A stretch of 64,000 nt of DNA, taken from positions 30,235-94,234 of the forward strand of contig CAMIWE010000002.1 of the NCBI GenBank assembly GCA_946402335.1. The letters are read 5' to 3'. Shown here piece by piece: positions 1 to 10,366 of this stretch (the first letter of the stretch is position 1; each line of letters begins with the position of its first letter). The translations under genes and the position numbers were made by a program. The notes below the pieces were generated by a model. The model searched no databases, had not been told where the DNA came from, and saw only the letters and a list, made by a program, of their open reading frames with translations. Source of the DNA: an uncultured Lachnoclostridium sp. GTDB taxonomy: Bacteria > Bacillota > Clostridia > Lachnospirales > Lachnospiraceae.

Positions 1-1
1 C

Positions 2-562
2 TATACCGCTACCAGGGTACGCCACTGGAGCGATGCCTCTTACGATTACACGGAAACCAAATACTACGAGATCGACGTTGCCGGCCAGGTGAAGTACCGG
101 GAAGTTCCCGCGGACGGAAGCAAGCGTCTTGATGATAATACGATGGATTCCCTGGAGCCGTTCGATTATTCGAAGATGATCGATTTCGAGCCGGGATATC
201 TGTCCGGATATCTGGCGGAACGTTTCGACGTGGATGCGGACGCCAACCTGGAGAGAACGAAGCTCCGTATGTGGAACAGCACCGAGGCCCAGTTCCGCTC
301 GCAGGTGGAAGGGTACTCCTCGGTTTCCCACAAGAGTTCGAACCTGAGACAGTTTGACCGGAACGTGCAGTACGCACTGTTCCCGATTTATGTATTCGCC
401 ATCGAGTATAAGGACAAGATGTACAACTACGCGGTGAACGGCCAGACCGGTAAGATCGTCGGCGAGCTGCCGTTTTCGAAGGGTCTTTATCGCAAATGGA
501 AGTGGCTCCGGATCGGCCTGATCACGGCGGCGGCTTATATTATCGGATTTTTCTTAAGTTAG
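2..562 (+). CDS. C-terminal part of a membrane protein (5' truncated by window edge; ends in a TM helix)
   Basis: Frame is open from position 2 (YTATRVRHWSDASYDYTETKYYEIDV...) through to TAG at 560-562; C-terminal hydrophobic segment LRIGLITAAAYIIGFFLS. Confidence 0.7.
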   Translation, partial: YTATRVRHWSDASYDYTETKYYEIDVAGQVKYREVPADGSKRLDDNTMDSLEPFDYSKMIDFEPGYLSGYLAERFDVDADANLERTKLRMWNSTEAQFRSQVEGYSSVSHKSSNLRQFDRNVQYALFPIYVFAIEYKDKMYNYAVNGQTGKIVGELPFSKGLYRKWKWLRIGLITAAAYIIGFFLS

Positions 563-571
563 GAGGGGCAT

Positions 572-2338
572 ATGAAAACGAAACGCTTTTTGGTTCTGTT
601 AGCCGTCATGTTCCTTCTGTTTACCGGGGTTGCGGCTGCAGCGGCCGATACGACCGGGGAGTCTTCGGGGACGTTAATGTCCGATGACGGAAACTATCAT
701 TACTATTCCCGCATGATCGATGTTACGGGCTCGCTTTCCGATGACGAGCGCGCAACGCTTCGCGATGAGCTCTTTGATTTCATCGACGACGTGAAGATCG
801 ATCTGCAGATTTATATCATCGGTTCCGTGGAGAAGAACGGATGCGCATCGATTGCGGAATTTGCCGAATCGAATTACGACGATCCGAAGTATCCCGCAGG
901 ATACGGCGCGGACCGTCAGGCTTTGATCTATGTTTACGAGAAGGAGAAGGACCATTCGGAAATCATTTCCTTCTGCACGGCGGACGCCGCCCCGGACCGT
1001 TTCGAGGTCATGAAAGCCAAATACTACGCGGATTATTACATCCGCAGCGGCAATGTTTATGACGGCTGCCGCGGTCTGATCGACCGGATCCGCCACAGCC
1101 TCAATTATACCCATTCCATTCGTCCCGCCATCCGAGACATGATGACCGCGTCCGAGTTCGTTCCGTTCCACAATGAATCGGTATCGAGACTGCAGGACTA
1201 TTCAAACCTTCTGACCGCCTCGCAGCAGGAAGCGATGGAGGAGCGTCTCCAGCACATCCGCAAGGACTATCAGATGGATATCGTCGTTCTGACGGGTCCG
1301 AACAGCGACGGTAAGGTCTGGGAGGATTTCGCGGACGATTTCTACGATTATGTCGGCTTCGGATACGGAGACGATTACGACGGCATGATCCTGTTCGTTG
1401 ACATGGATCCGTCGGACCGCGGATATACGATCACGACCTACGGAAACCGCGCCCGCAGCCTGTATGACGACAAGATTGAAAAACTGTATGATGAAATGCT
1501 GGATTCCTTTAAAGAAGGCGCTTACTACGAAGGAATCAGCATCTATGTGGATTTCGCCGTCCGTACGATCAACCGGAAAGAGCCGGCCAAGTCCTTTGGC
1601 GGAATCGCACGTGCGGACATCAAGGATTCCACCGATGCGTCCCGCGTCATCGACGAGGACGGTCTTTTGAAGGATTCCGTCCGCAATAAGCTTGAAAAGC
1701 AGATTGAAAAGATCCGTAAGGAATACAAGACGGACGTCCTTGTTCTGGCAGTCCGCGATACGGGCGATTATTATCCCGAGGATTATCTTAAAAACTATTT
1801 CCGGTTTAACGGTTACGGCGAAGGCTCCAAGAAGAGCGGCGTCGGCGTGATCCTGGTGGATCCCGATACGCAGAAGGCGCAGGCGGAGGTTGTCGTATTT
1901 GGCGGTGCCTCCGGCAAATTCAACGCCTCGGCCACAGAGCGGCTCCGCTCCATGACGCAGTCGGCACTCGGCAGTTCGCATTTTGACAGCGCCGCGACCA
2001 AATTTGTCAATAAGACGCAGTTCCGTCTCAAGTGGGGGCATTATCCGTTAAAGACCTCCACGACGGTATTCATATTCATCGTCGTATTCCTGGTGGTATC
2101 CATTATCGCCGCAATCAAAAAGGGCGCGAACAAATCCATCTCCAAAGCCGTTACGGCTACGGAATACGTGGTTCCGGGATCATTCCAGATATCCCGCCTG
2201 GATGAGCGCTTCATCAATTCGAAGGTGACGAAAACCAGGAAGCCCGAACCGTCCAGTTCAAGAAGCGGCGGCGGTGGCGGCGGTCATTACAGCAGCAGCG
2301 GCCGGAGTCACGGCGGCGGTGGCGGCAGACACTTCTAA
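572..2338 (+). CDS. TPM-domain membrane protein with three TPM-like modules and Gly/His/Ser-rich tail
   Basis: Signal peptide; TPM-like segments (LTASQQEAMEERLQHIRKDYQMDIVVLTG..., LLKDSVRNKLEKQIEKIRKEYKTDVLVLAV...); TM; tail GGGGGGHYSSSGRSHGGGGGRHF. Confidence 0.8.
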   Translation: MKTKRFLVLLAVMFLLFTGVAAAAADTTGESSGTLMSDDGNYHYYSRMIDVTGSLSDDERATLRDELFDFIDDVKIDLQIYIIGSVEKNGCASIAEFAESNYDDPKYPAGYGADRQALIYVYEKEKDHSEIISFCTADAAPDRFEVMKAKYYADYYIRSGNVYDGCRGLIDRIRHSLNYTHSIRPAIRDMMTASEFVPFHNESVSRLQDYSNLLTASQQEAMEERLQHIRKDYQMDIVVLTGPNSDGKVWEDFADDFYDYVGFGYGDDYDGMILFVDMDPSDRGYTITTYGNRARSLYDDKIEKLYDEMLDSFKEGAYYEGISIYVDFAVRTINRKEPAKSFGGIARADIKDSTDASRVIDEDGLLKDSVRNKLEKQIEKIRKEYKTDVLVLAVRDTGDYYPEDYLKNYFRFNGYGEGSKKSGVGVILVDPDTQKAQAEVVVFGGASGKFNASATERLRSMTQSALGSSHFDSAATKFVNKTQFRLKWGHYPLKTSTTVFIFIVVFLVVSIIAAIKKGANKSISKAVTATEYVVPGSFQISRLDERFINSKVTKTRKPEPSSSRSGGGGGGHYSSSGRSHGGGGGRHF

Positions 2339-2362
2339 AGGAACGGGCAGGAACGACAGCAT

Positions 2363-3853
2363 ATGATTCTGAACATTGGAAGCATCGTTACGGCAATCGT
2401 GGACAGGCTGGGCGACTGGTATATACCGGTTAAGAACATCTTCGGATGGATCGTCCTGTTCCTTTCGCTGTTTAACGTGCACCGGGTTGCGTTTATGATC
2501 ATCGGATTCTTCTTTACCAGGAAGTTCCCGCATGTCAAGAACTATCATAAATACGCGATTCTGATTCCTGCGCGGAACGAATCACCGGTAATTGCAAATT
2601 TATTGAACAGTATTGCGAAGCAGGATTATCCGAAGGAGTACCTGACGGTATTCGTCGTGGCGGATAACTGTACCGACAATACGGCGGAGATTGCAAGAGA
2701 GAACGGCGCAATCTGTTACGAGCATCAGAATCCGGACGAACGGACCAAAGGGTATGCCTTAAAGTATCTGTTCGAACAGATTGATAAGGATTACGGGATT
2801 GAAAGTTTCGAAGGGTACTTCATCTTCGACGCGGACAACCTGTTAAACCGCGATTATATCTCGCGGATGAACGACGCGTTCGACGCGGGAGAGAAGATTA
2901 TCACTTCGTACCGGAATTCGAAGAACTTCGATGAGAACTGGATGTCCGCTTCCTATGCGCTTCACTGGATCCGCTCAAGCCGTACCAGACACCGCGCGCG
3001 TTCCGTGCTGCGGCTTGCGACCAACCTGCAGGGCACCGGATTTTTGTTCGCGAACGAACTCGTGAAGAACGGCTGGAAGTACGTATCCCTGACGGAGGAC
3101 CGGGCATTTACCGCAGATGCCGTTGCCCACGGCTATGCGATATCCTATAACGACGAGGCGGTATTCTATGACGAGCAGCCGACCTCACTGAAGATTGCCT
3201 TCCGGCAGCGTATCCGCTGGTCGAAAGGACATTTGCAGGCATTTGTCGAAACCGGCTGGTATCTGCTTTTGAACATTATCGTCGGAAACATCTACCGCAA
3301 GCGGGACGAGACGAAGAAGGAGCCGCTTTGGAAGCGGATCGTCGAAGGCATTCGCCACCGTTTCGCGGCATACGATACGCTGTCGCAGCTGATTCCCGGC
3401 GCGCTGATCCGCGCCATCGGGTTCTTCATCGTGACGGTGTTCTTCCTTTCCTGTCATTGCTATAAAGTCGGTGCCGCAGCGGAACTGTTCGGCGGCAGGG
3501 ACTTTGTTTCCATAGTCGTCCGGTTCTTTACCGGCGATAAGATGCATGTTACGATTTCGCCCGGCATGCGGGCGGTACTCGGCAACGCCGGACTTGCGCT
3601 GTTTGCGTTCTGGCTTACCCGCGTACAGATTGAACTCGGGAATGTGTTCCTCGGAATCTACCTGTTCTTTACGGACCGGAAGCGGATCAAGAAGATGCCG
3701 CTTGGCAAGAAGATATGGTTTACTCTGACCTGGCCGAGTTTCGATCTGTTCTACCGCTGGTCCATGTATATCGCCCTGTTCTCAAAGGTTACATGGAAGC
3801 AGATCCCGCATACGAGTGCGATCACGATTGAAGATATCGAGAATGGACAGTAA
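2363..3853 (+). CDS. Glycosyltransferase family 2, multi-TM
   Basis: YAILIPARNESPVIANLLNSIAKQDYP, VVADNCTDNT, QRIRWSKGHLQA motifs. Confidence 0.88.
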   Translation: MILNIGSIVTAIVDRLGDWYIPVKNIFGWIVLFLSLFNVHRVAFMIIGFFFTRKFPHVKNYHKYAILIPARNESPVIANLLNSIAKQDYPKEYLTVFVVADNCTDNTAEIARENGAICYEHQNPDERTKGYALKYLFEQIDKDYGIESFEGYFIFDADNLLNRDYISRMNDAFDAGEKIITSYRNSKNFDENWMSASYALHWIRSSRTRHRARSVLRLATNLQGTGFLFANELVKNGWKYVSLTEDRAFTADAVAHGYAISYNDEAVFYDEQPTSLKIAFRQRIRWSKGHLQAFVETGWYLLLNIIVGNIYRKRDETKKEPLWKRIVEGIRHRFAAYDTLSQLIPGALIRAIGFFIVTVFFLSCHCYKVGAAAELFGGRDFVSIVVRFFTGDKMHVTISPGMRAVLGNAGLALFAFWLTRVQIELGNVFLGIYLFFTDRKRIKKMPLGKKIWFTLTWPSFDLFYRWSMYIALFSKVTWKQIPHTSAITIEDIENGQ

Positions 3854-5737
3854 ATGAGTAATACCGAGGGACAATCGAAGGTCCGGACGTTTTTCGGACG
3901 GTACGGCGTTTACGGATGGATGCTTCTGCCGTATGTGATCATGGAACTGTACCTGCGGATAGACCTGCATAAGGTCAGATACTTCCGCGGGGAGATGGTG
4001 TTCCCGAGCATCGCATTTTCCGTCTTATGGGCGGCAACCTTCCTCTGCATCGCGATCGTGCTTCCGCGGACGGCCGGCAGGATTGTTTATGCTGTCCTGA
4101 CACTCGGGACGCTTGCCTTCTTTACGGCAAATGCGATTTCCTTCAACTACACCGGCTACAGCTTCAGTTTCACGTTAATGAAGATGGCGGACGAGGGCAA
4201 AGGCTACCTGTGGGAGATTGTCAAATCGATGGGAGTCCTCCTGCTGCTCGTAATCGTTCTGGTCCTTACGGCCACGGTCTGGGCAGTGATAAAGTTTCCC
4301 AAGAAACGCCTTACGGTGAAACGGTTTGCGATCCTGATGGCGTGCTTTCTGGTTGTCCATACGCTGCTTCCGCTTTGCTACGGACCGGCAGGGGACGAGC
4401 TTCACTGGGACGCATGGCGGAACCCGCGGAACGTGTACGGCGCCTACAACGATAAGAATAAGAGCCTTAAGGTCAGCGGTCTCCTTGAATATACGATCCG
4501 GGATTTCTACCTGACGTTTTTAAAGCCCGAAGAGAAGATGAGCAGTGAGGAGAGGGAATTCCTTGAAAATGCGTTCTCCGATCAAAGTACGCCGGAGGCC
4601 AATGCCTATACGGGCATCTGCAAGGGAAAGAACCTGATCTTTCTGCAGCTTGAGGGAATCGACGACTGGCTCGTGACGCCGGAGGTCATGCCGAATCTGT
4701 ACGGCATGATGAAGGAATCGTTGAATTTTTCGGATCATTACGCGTTTTATAACGGCGGCGGTTCCACGTTCAACTCGGAATTTGCCGTCAATACCGGCTA
4801 CATCACGCCGGTATCGTACCAGCGAAACGCTTATACTTTTAACGAGAATTCCTTCCCGTATTCGATGCCGCGGCAGTTCCTTTCCACGGGATACAGCGTA
4901 AAGGCATTTCACATGAATACCGAGGCCTTCTACTCAAGGGGCATCAATTATAAAAACTGGGGCTTTGACGCATATTTGAGCCTTCGGGACAGCGGGGAGT
5001 ATGACACGAAGGAAGGAAAGGTCCTGCGGCTTCTGGACCGGACGATGCTTACGGATGAGACGTTCCGCAAGGAACTGTTTGCAACGGATCATCCGACGGT
5101 TTCATATCTGATCACATATACGCCGCATACCCCCTTTGACACGGTCACGAACGAGGCCGGGAGGTATCTTGCGGAGGAACTTTACGGAACCGCGAAGCCG
5201 CTTTCGGAAGAGGAAAGCATCAAGCTGATGGCAGCCGAGACGGACCGCATGGTCGGCATGCTGTTAGAAGGGCTTAAGGAGAACGGCCTGCTTTCAAAGA
5301 CGGTGATCGTCGCATACGCCGACCACTATCTGTATACGGTGGAGGATAAAAGCATCTTAGAGCGGAACAAACCGTATACGAAGGACAACCGCATCAACCG
5401 GACGCCGCTTTTTATCTGGGGAACGGGATGCGACGCATGTGAGATTGATAAAGCCAATTCGCAGTTAGACATTCTGCCGACCGTTTTAAACCTGTTCGGC
5501 ATTTCCTACGGGAAGAGCTGGTACATCGGCGGGGATATTCTGGCACCTGATTTTTCGGGAGAAGTATTCTTCCCGGATGCTTCGATCTACAACGGAACGG
5601 TCTATGTGGAGAACGGTACCGTTACAGACGGGGCGGAAATCTCCGATGAGGAACTGAAAGAGCTTCAAAAACGGGTAAACGAAAGAATCCGCAAGAACGA
5701 TCTTGCGCTTAAGTATGACTGGTTCGGCCGGGAATAG
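3854..5737 (+). CDS. LTA synthase family / sulfatase-like membrane protein
   Basis: N-terminal TM helices, then KNLIFLQLEGIDDWLVTPEVMPNLYGMMKESLNFSDHYAFYNGGGSTFNSEFAV and YADHYLYTVED sulfatase motifs. Confidence 0.85.
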   Translation: MSNTEGQSKVRTFFGRYGVYGWMLLPYVIMELYLRIDLHKVRYFRGEMVFPSIAFSVLWAATFLCIAIVLPRTAGRIVYAVLTLGTLAFFTANAISFNYTGYSFSFTLMKMADEGKGYLWEIVKSMGVLLLLVIVLVLTATVWAVIKFPKKRLTVKRFAILMACFLVVHTLLPLCYGPAGDELHWDAWRNPRNVYGAYNDKNKSLKVSGLLEYTIRDFYLTFLKPEEKMSSEEREFLENAFSDQSTPEANAYTGICKGKNLIFLQLEGIDDWLVTPEVMPNLYGMMKESLNFSDHYAFYNGGGSTFNSEFAVNTGYITPVSYQRNAYTFNENSFPYSMPRQFLSTGYSVKAFHMNTEAFYSRGINYKNWGFDAYLSLRDSGEYDTKEGKVLRLLDRTMLTDETFRKELFATDHPTVSYLITYTPHTPFDTVTNEAGRYLAEELYGTAKPLSEEESIKLMAAETDRMVGMLLEGLKENGLLSKTVIVAYADHYLYTVEDKSILERNKPYTKDNRINRTPLFIWGTGCDACEIDKANSQLDILPTVLNLFGISYGKSWYIGGDILAPDFSGEVFFPDASIYNGTVYVENGTVTDGAEISDEELKELQKRVNERIRKNDLALKYDWFGRE

Positions 5738-5787
5738 GCCATGGGTCCGGGACAGCGAAGAAAACAATACGGAGTCTGAGCACACAG

Positions 5788-6561
5788 ATGAATATTACGG
5801 TTCAGGGATACAACATCAATTATAAAATTACCGGAGACGGTGAGGATACGCTCGTGATCCTGCAGGGCTGGGGCACGAAACTCGAGGTTTACGATTCGGT
5901 TGCCGCAAGCGTGAACCACAAGTACCGCGTCGTGCAGTTCGACCTGCCCGGGTTCGGGGGCTCGGACGAGCCGCGGGAGAGCTGGGGCGTGGACGGATTT
6001 GCCGATTTCTTCATCGCGTTCATGGAAGCGCTTTCCATCAAAGAGGCAACTCTTCTCGGACATTCCTTCGGCGGGCGGATCATCATTAAGCTTGCGAACC
6101 GCGAGAATCTTCCGTTTACGATCAAAAACATCATTTTCGTGGACGCGGCAGGCATCCGCGCAAAGCTTACCGGAAAGCAGAAGAGAAAGCAGCGCCGTTA
6201 CAAGATCCTTAAGAAGATTCTTCTTTGGAAACCGGTGCACGCGCTGTTCCCGGAGCTGATAGACGACTGGAAGTCGAAGCAGGGCTCCGCGGATTACCGC
6301 AATGCCACGCCGCGCATGCGCGAGTGCATGGTCAAATCCATCAACGAAGACCTGACGGACCTGCTTCCGGGGATCAAACAGGAAGTGCTCTTGATCTGGG
6401 GCGACAACGATACCGCGACGCCTTTGTCGGATGCGAAGACGATGGAGAAGCTGATCCCGAACAACGGACTGGTCGTTCTTTCCCCGGCGGGGCATTACAG
6501 CTTTCTTGACCAGCCGGCGGTATTCCGGAACGTCATGCGGTCTTATCTGAAGGCGGAATGA
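5788..6561 (+). CDS. Alpha/beta hydrolase
   Basis: LQGWGTKLEVYDSV, FDLPGFGGSDEP, LLGHSFGGRI nucleophile elbow, GHYSFLDQP. Confidence 0.88.
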   Translation: MNITVQGYNINYKITGDGEDTLVILQGWGTKLEVYDSVAASVNHKYRVVQFDLPGFGGSDEPRESWGVDGFADFFIAFMEALSIKEATLLGHSFGGRIIIKLANRENLPFTIKNIIFVDAAGIRAKLTGKQKRKQRRYKILKKILLWKPVHALFPELIDDWKSKQGSADYRNATPRMRECMVKSINEDLTDLLPGIKQEVLLIWGDNDTATPLSDAKTMEKLIPNNGLVVLSPAGHYSFLDQPAVFRNVMRSYLKAE

Positions 6562-6613
6562 CGGTGCCCGTGACTGACGGGAGACAATACGATTCAAAAA
6601 GGCGGAGAGCGGA

Positions 6614-8179
6614 ATGATTTACAGAACAGTCGCAATTGCAGTGATCGCAGCAGTCGCATGGTTCCTTGCCATGCGGTACAATCTGCATATGCTGCAGCTG
6701 AACGGATATAAAAACGGCGAGCACCTGCGCCGTACGGTTAAAAACTTCGGCCGGCAGTGGTTGCTGCTTGCGGGACTGGTGCCCGGCGTGCTGCAGATTC
6801 TGCTTCCCGGACTCGTTACCGATCTCGTCTGTGCCGCCTGGCTTTTGCTGACCGCCTGGATCTACAATCTGATGCGTAAGACCAAGGCGAAGAAGAAACT
6901 GGTCTATACGGCACGCGTAAAACGCCTTGTGGCATTCCATATTGCCTTAAATACCGCAATTCCCGTATTGGTATGGGTATTCTTCGGCCCGAAACGCATA
7001 ACGGGCGTTCTGACGCTTTTAACGAGTTTACAGTGGATTCTGCTGGTTGTATCCAACTTTTTGATGAAGCCTGCCGAGAAAATGGTCGGACAGCATTACA
7101 TCAACGATGCGAAACGCAAGCTCCGTGCCTCCGGTGACCGCCTTACGATCATCGGCGTGACCGGCAGCTACGGCAAGACCAGCGTCAAATTCTACTTAAA
7201 GACCCTGCTTTCCGCCCGGTTCGACGTTCTGGTCACCCCGGAAAGTTTTAATACGCCGATGGGCGTCGTAAGAACCATCCGCGAGCAGTTAAAACCGTCG
7301 CACGAGGTATTTGTCTGCGAGATGGGTGCAAGACATGTCGGGGATATTAAAGAGATCTGCGACATCGTACATCCCGCCCACGGAATCATCACGTCCATCG
7401 GGCCGCAGCATCTCGAGACGTTCTTCTCCATGGAGAACATCCGCAAGACCAAGTTTGAACTGGCCGACGCGCTTCCCGCAGGCGGCAAGCTGATCTTAAA
7501 CGGCGACAACGAGGAAATCCTGACGCAGGCCGCCTCGTATCCGCAGAAGATCTTTTACCACGCAGGCGAAGCAAAGGACGGCTATTGTGCGAAGAATATT
7601 TCGGTTTCCCAGCTCGGAACCGAATTCAGCGTGACCGCGCCGGACGGCGAAGAAGAGACCTTCTCCATGCGTCTGATCGGCGGGCACAACGTCATCAACG
7701 TCATGGGCGCCATTGCGGTTGCGCATGAGATGGGCATCCCGCTTTCGGAATTGAAGATTCCGGTACGGCGTCTTGAACCGGTACCGCACCGCATGCAGCT
7801 TACGGACCGCGGAAATGTGACGATCATTGATGATGCTTACAACTCAAACCCCGTCGGCAGCAAGGCCGCGGTGGAGACGCTTGCGATGTTTCAGGGCGTC
7901 AAGATCCTCGTAACACCGGGAATGGTGGAGCTCGGGGACAAGGAAGAGGAATATAACCGCGCATTCGGCGGATATGCCGCCAAATGCTGCGATTACATAT
8001 GTCTGGTAGGAAGAAAGCGCTCGGAACCCATTGCCGAGGGCGCGCGCGCGGAAGGATTTCCGTCCGAACGGATCAAGGTATTTGACCGTGTCGAAGACGC
8101 CGTTTCGTATGCCTATACTGTAAGCGGCGAGGGACGCAAGTATATCCTTTTAGAGAATGACCTGCCGGATAATTACTGA
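6614..8179 (+). CDS. murF: Mur ligase family; UDP-N-acetylmuramoyl-tripeptide--D-alanyl-D-alanine ligase-like
   Basis: GVTGSYGKTSVK P-loop, NTPMGVVRTI, EMGARHVGDI, DDAYNSNPVGSKAAVETL; adjacent to ddl. Confidence 0.85.
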   Translation: MIYRTVAIAVIAAVAWFLAMRYNLHMLQLNGYKNGEHLRRTVKNFGRQWLLLAGLVPGVLQILLPGLVTDLVCAAWLLLTAWIYNLMRKTKAKKKLVYTARVKRLVAFHIALNTAIPVLVWVFFGPKRITGVLTLLTSLQWILLVVSNFLMKPAEKMVGQHYINDAKRKLRASGDRLTIIGVTGSYGKTSVKFYLKTLLSARFDVLVTPESFNTPMGVVRTIREQLKPSHEVFVCEMGARHVGDIKEICDIVHPAHGIITSIGPQHLETFFSMENIRKTKFELADALPAGGKLILNGDNEEILTQAASYPQKIFYHAGEAKDGYCAKNISVSQLGTEFSVTAPDGEEETFSMRLIGGHNVINVMGAIAVAHEMGIPLSELKIPVRRLEPVPHRMQLTDRGNVTIIDDAYNSNPVGSKAAVETLAMFQGVKILVTPGMVELGDKEEEYNRAFGGYAAKCCDYICLVGRKRSEPIAEGARAEGFPSERIKVFDRVEDAVSYAYTVSGEGRKYILLENDLPDNY

Positions 8180-8192
8180 TTGGGAGGAACTT

Positions 8193-9374
8193 ATGAAAAC
8201 TAGAGTTGCAATGATGTTCGGAGGAAAGAGCGTGGAGCATGAGGTTTCGGTCATTACCGGAATCCAGGCCATTCTCAGCATGAATACGGAACTGTATGAC
8301 GTGGTTCCGGTATATCTGACGAAGCAGAACGAAATGTACATCGGAGACGATATCGCGGTCATCGAGGCCTATAAGGATATCCCGTCTTTATTGAAGCGCT
8401 CGCAGCGCGTCATCCTCGTAAACGAGGACGGACACATTCTGCTGCAGCCGTTCCCGCAGAAACTGTTCGGCGGGAAGAAAGCCGTGGAGATCGACGTCGC
8501 ATTTCCCTGCGTGCACGGAACCAATGTGGAGGACGGTGCGTTCCAGGGTTACCTGAAGACCGTCGGCGTTCCGTTCGTCGGCTGTGACGTTACCGCATCG
8601 GCTGTCGGCATGGATAAGTACATCATGAAGGCAATCCTGAAGGAATACGGGGTTCCGCTTCTTCCGGGCGCACTGTTCCTGCTTTCCGATTACGCGAAGA
8701 TGGACGGCATGATCGAAAAGATTGAGACCCGGTTCGGCTATCCCGTAATCGTAAAGCCGGTAAACCTCGGCTCAAGCGTCGGCATCAGCATTGCAAAGGA
8801 CCGCGACGAGCTGACAAAGTCCTTAGATGACGCATTCCGTTATGCTACTAAGGTACTTGTAGAGCATGCGATCACGAACCTTCGTGAGATCAACTGCGCG
8901 GTACTCGGCGACGAGAACGAGGCAGAGGCTTCCGAGATCGAAGAGCCGATGCATACGAAGGATATTTTAAGCTACGAAGACAAATACGTCAGCAACGCCA
9001 AGGGAAGCGGCCAGAAGGGCATGGCAAGCGTTTCCAGAAAGATTCCCGCAGACGTGCCCGCAGACAAGCGGGAGGAGATCCGCAACCTTGCGGTAAAGGC
9101 GTTCCAGGCACTCGGCTGTAACGGTGTGGCGCGAATCGACTTTATGATCGACGAGGACAACGGCGCTTTATATTTCAACGAGATTAATACGATTCCGGGA
9201 TCCCTCGCATTTTACCTCTGGGAGCCCATCGGCGTACCGTATAAGGTACTGCTTGAGCGGATGATCAAGCTTGCGCAGAAGCGTACCAGAACGGAGCAGG
9301 CGGTTACCTTCACCTTTGATACGAACATTTTAAATACGGCTTCCTTCGGAGGCAGCAAGGGGGCGAAGCGATAA
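8193..9374 (+). CDS. ddl: D-alanine--D-alanine ligase
   Basis: MKTRVAMMFGGKSVEHEVSVITG; ATP-grasp motifs VIVKPVNLGSSVGI and NEINTIPGS; RBS GGGAGG before ATG 8193. Confidence 0.92.
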   Translation: MKTRVAMMFGGKSVEHEVSVITGIQAILSMNTELYDVVPVYLTKQNEMYIGDDIAVIEAYKDIPSLLKRSQRVILVNEDGHILLQPFPQKLFGGKKAVEIDVAFPCVHGTNVEDGAFQGYLKTVGVPFVGCDVTASAVGMDKYIMKAILKEYGVPLLPGALFLLSDYAKMDGMIEKIETRFGYPVIVKPVNLGSSVGISIAKDRDELTKSLDDAFRYATKVLVEHAITNLREINCAVLGDENEAEASEIEEPMHTKDILSYEDKYVSNAKGSGQKGMASVSRKIPADVPADKREEIRNLAVKAFQALGCNGVARIDFMIDEDNGALYFNEINTIPGSLAFYLWEPIGVPYKVLLERMIKLAQKRTRTEQAVTFTFDTNILNTASFGGSKGAKR

Positions 9375-9640
9375 TGTTTTCCTTCTTACAAAAAGAAACC
9401 CACAGCCAGCTTGAAGAGATTGTCACAAGGCTTAAACTGAATGCTTCCAACAATTACCGTGACGCGACCAAGGAGGATCTCGCGGAACTGGAGAAACGGT
9501 ACGAAGAACTGAAGAGTGCCGGGAAGCTGAATCCGAAGCAGATTACATACTACAGAAGTAGAATTATAGAATATACTGATAAATTAAAGAACTTTTCCCA
9601 TAAGACCCAGAAGGTTAATAAGTATTCCGAGAAGATCTGA
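9374..9640 (+). CDS. Small hypothetical protein overlapping the ddl stop
   Basis: 88 aa ORF, ATG overlaps TAA of ddl. Confidence 0.6.
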   Translation: MFSFLQKETHSQLEEIVTRLKLNASNNYRDATKEDLAELEKRYEELKSAGKLNPKQITYYRSRIIEYTDKLKNFSHKTQKVNKYSEKI

Positions 9641-9654
9641 AAACAGTATTTTAC

Positions 9655-9708
9655 AAAAAAACTGCCGGCAAGCCGGGGGTAAGTATGCCCCGGTCCGGCA
9701 GGTTTTTG
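9655..9708 (+). terminator. Intrinsic terminator
   Basis: ACTGCCGGcaagccgggggtaagtatgccccggtCCGGCAGGTTTTT. Confidence 0.8.
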
Positions 9709-9805
9709 CTTTTTGAGGAATTTGTTTCATTTTCCTGCAACCGTTTCCCGATTTCGTCGGGTATAAGGGTGACAGGGAACGAAAACAAACCTTTCGGAGG
9801 CAGTT

Positions 9806-10366
9806 ATGAACGACGTACAAATTGTGGAAATGTACCGGAACCGGAACGAGCAGGCGATTCAGGCGACGATGGAACAGTACCAGCGCTACCTGATGAAGAT
9901 CGCCATGCAGATCCTCGGGGACGAGCAGGATGCGGAGGAATGCGTAAACGACACGTATCAAGCGGCATGGAATTCCATCCCCGAAAAGAATCCGGAAAAT
10001 CTTTCCGCCTATCTCGGCAAGATTGTAAGACAGGAAGCCATCGACCGGCTCCGCGAAAGACAACGGCTTAAGCGGCAGGGAACGGAATATGCCGCATCCT
10101 TAGAGGAACTCAGTGAAGTTGTCGCAGGGGGGAGAACACCCGAACAGGAAGCGGACACGGCCTTTTTGAAGGCGGCGGTGGAACGGTTTTTAAAGACGCT
10201 GCCGGGCGACGCGCGGGTACTGTTTCTCGGAAGGTATTTCTATTTTGATTCCCTGAAGGAAACGGCTGCGTATTGCGGCATGAGCGAATCGAAGGCCAAG
10301 AGTATGCTCTTGCGCACGCGCCGGAAACTTAAGAAGTTTCTCAAAAAGGAGGGGTTCGATCTATGA
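9806..10366 (+). CDS. RNA polymerase sigma-70 family (ECF-like) sigma factor
   Basis: LMKIAMQILGDEQDAEECVNDTYQAAWNSIP region 2; YCGMSESKAKSMLLRTRRKLKKFL region 4. Confidence 0.9.
   Translation: MNDVQIVEMYRNRNEQAIQATMEQYQRYLMKIAMQILGDEQDAEECVNDTYQAAWNSIPEKNPENLSAYLGKIVRQEAIDRLRERQRLKRQGTEYAASLEELSEVVAGGRTPEQEADTAFLKAAVERFLKTLPGDARVLFLGRYFYFDSLKETAAYCGMSESKAKSMLLRTRRKLKKFLKKEGFDL

Noticed and set aside
5665-6597. 310-aa minus-strand ORF
   Set aside because: Antisense to the alpha/beta hydrolase with canonical motifs.
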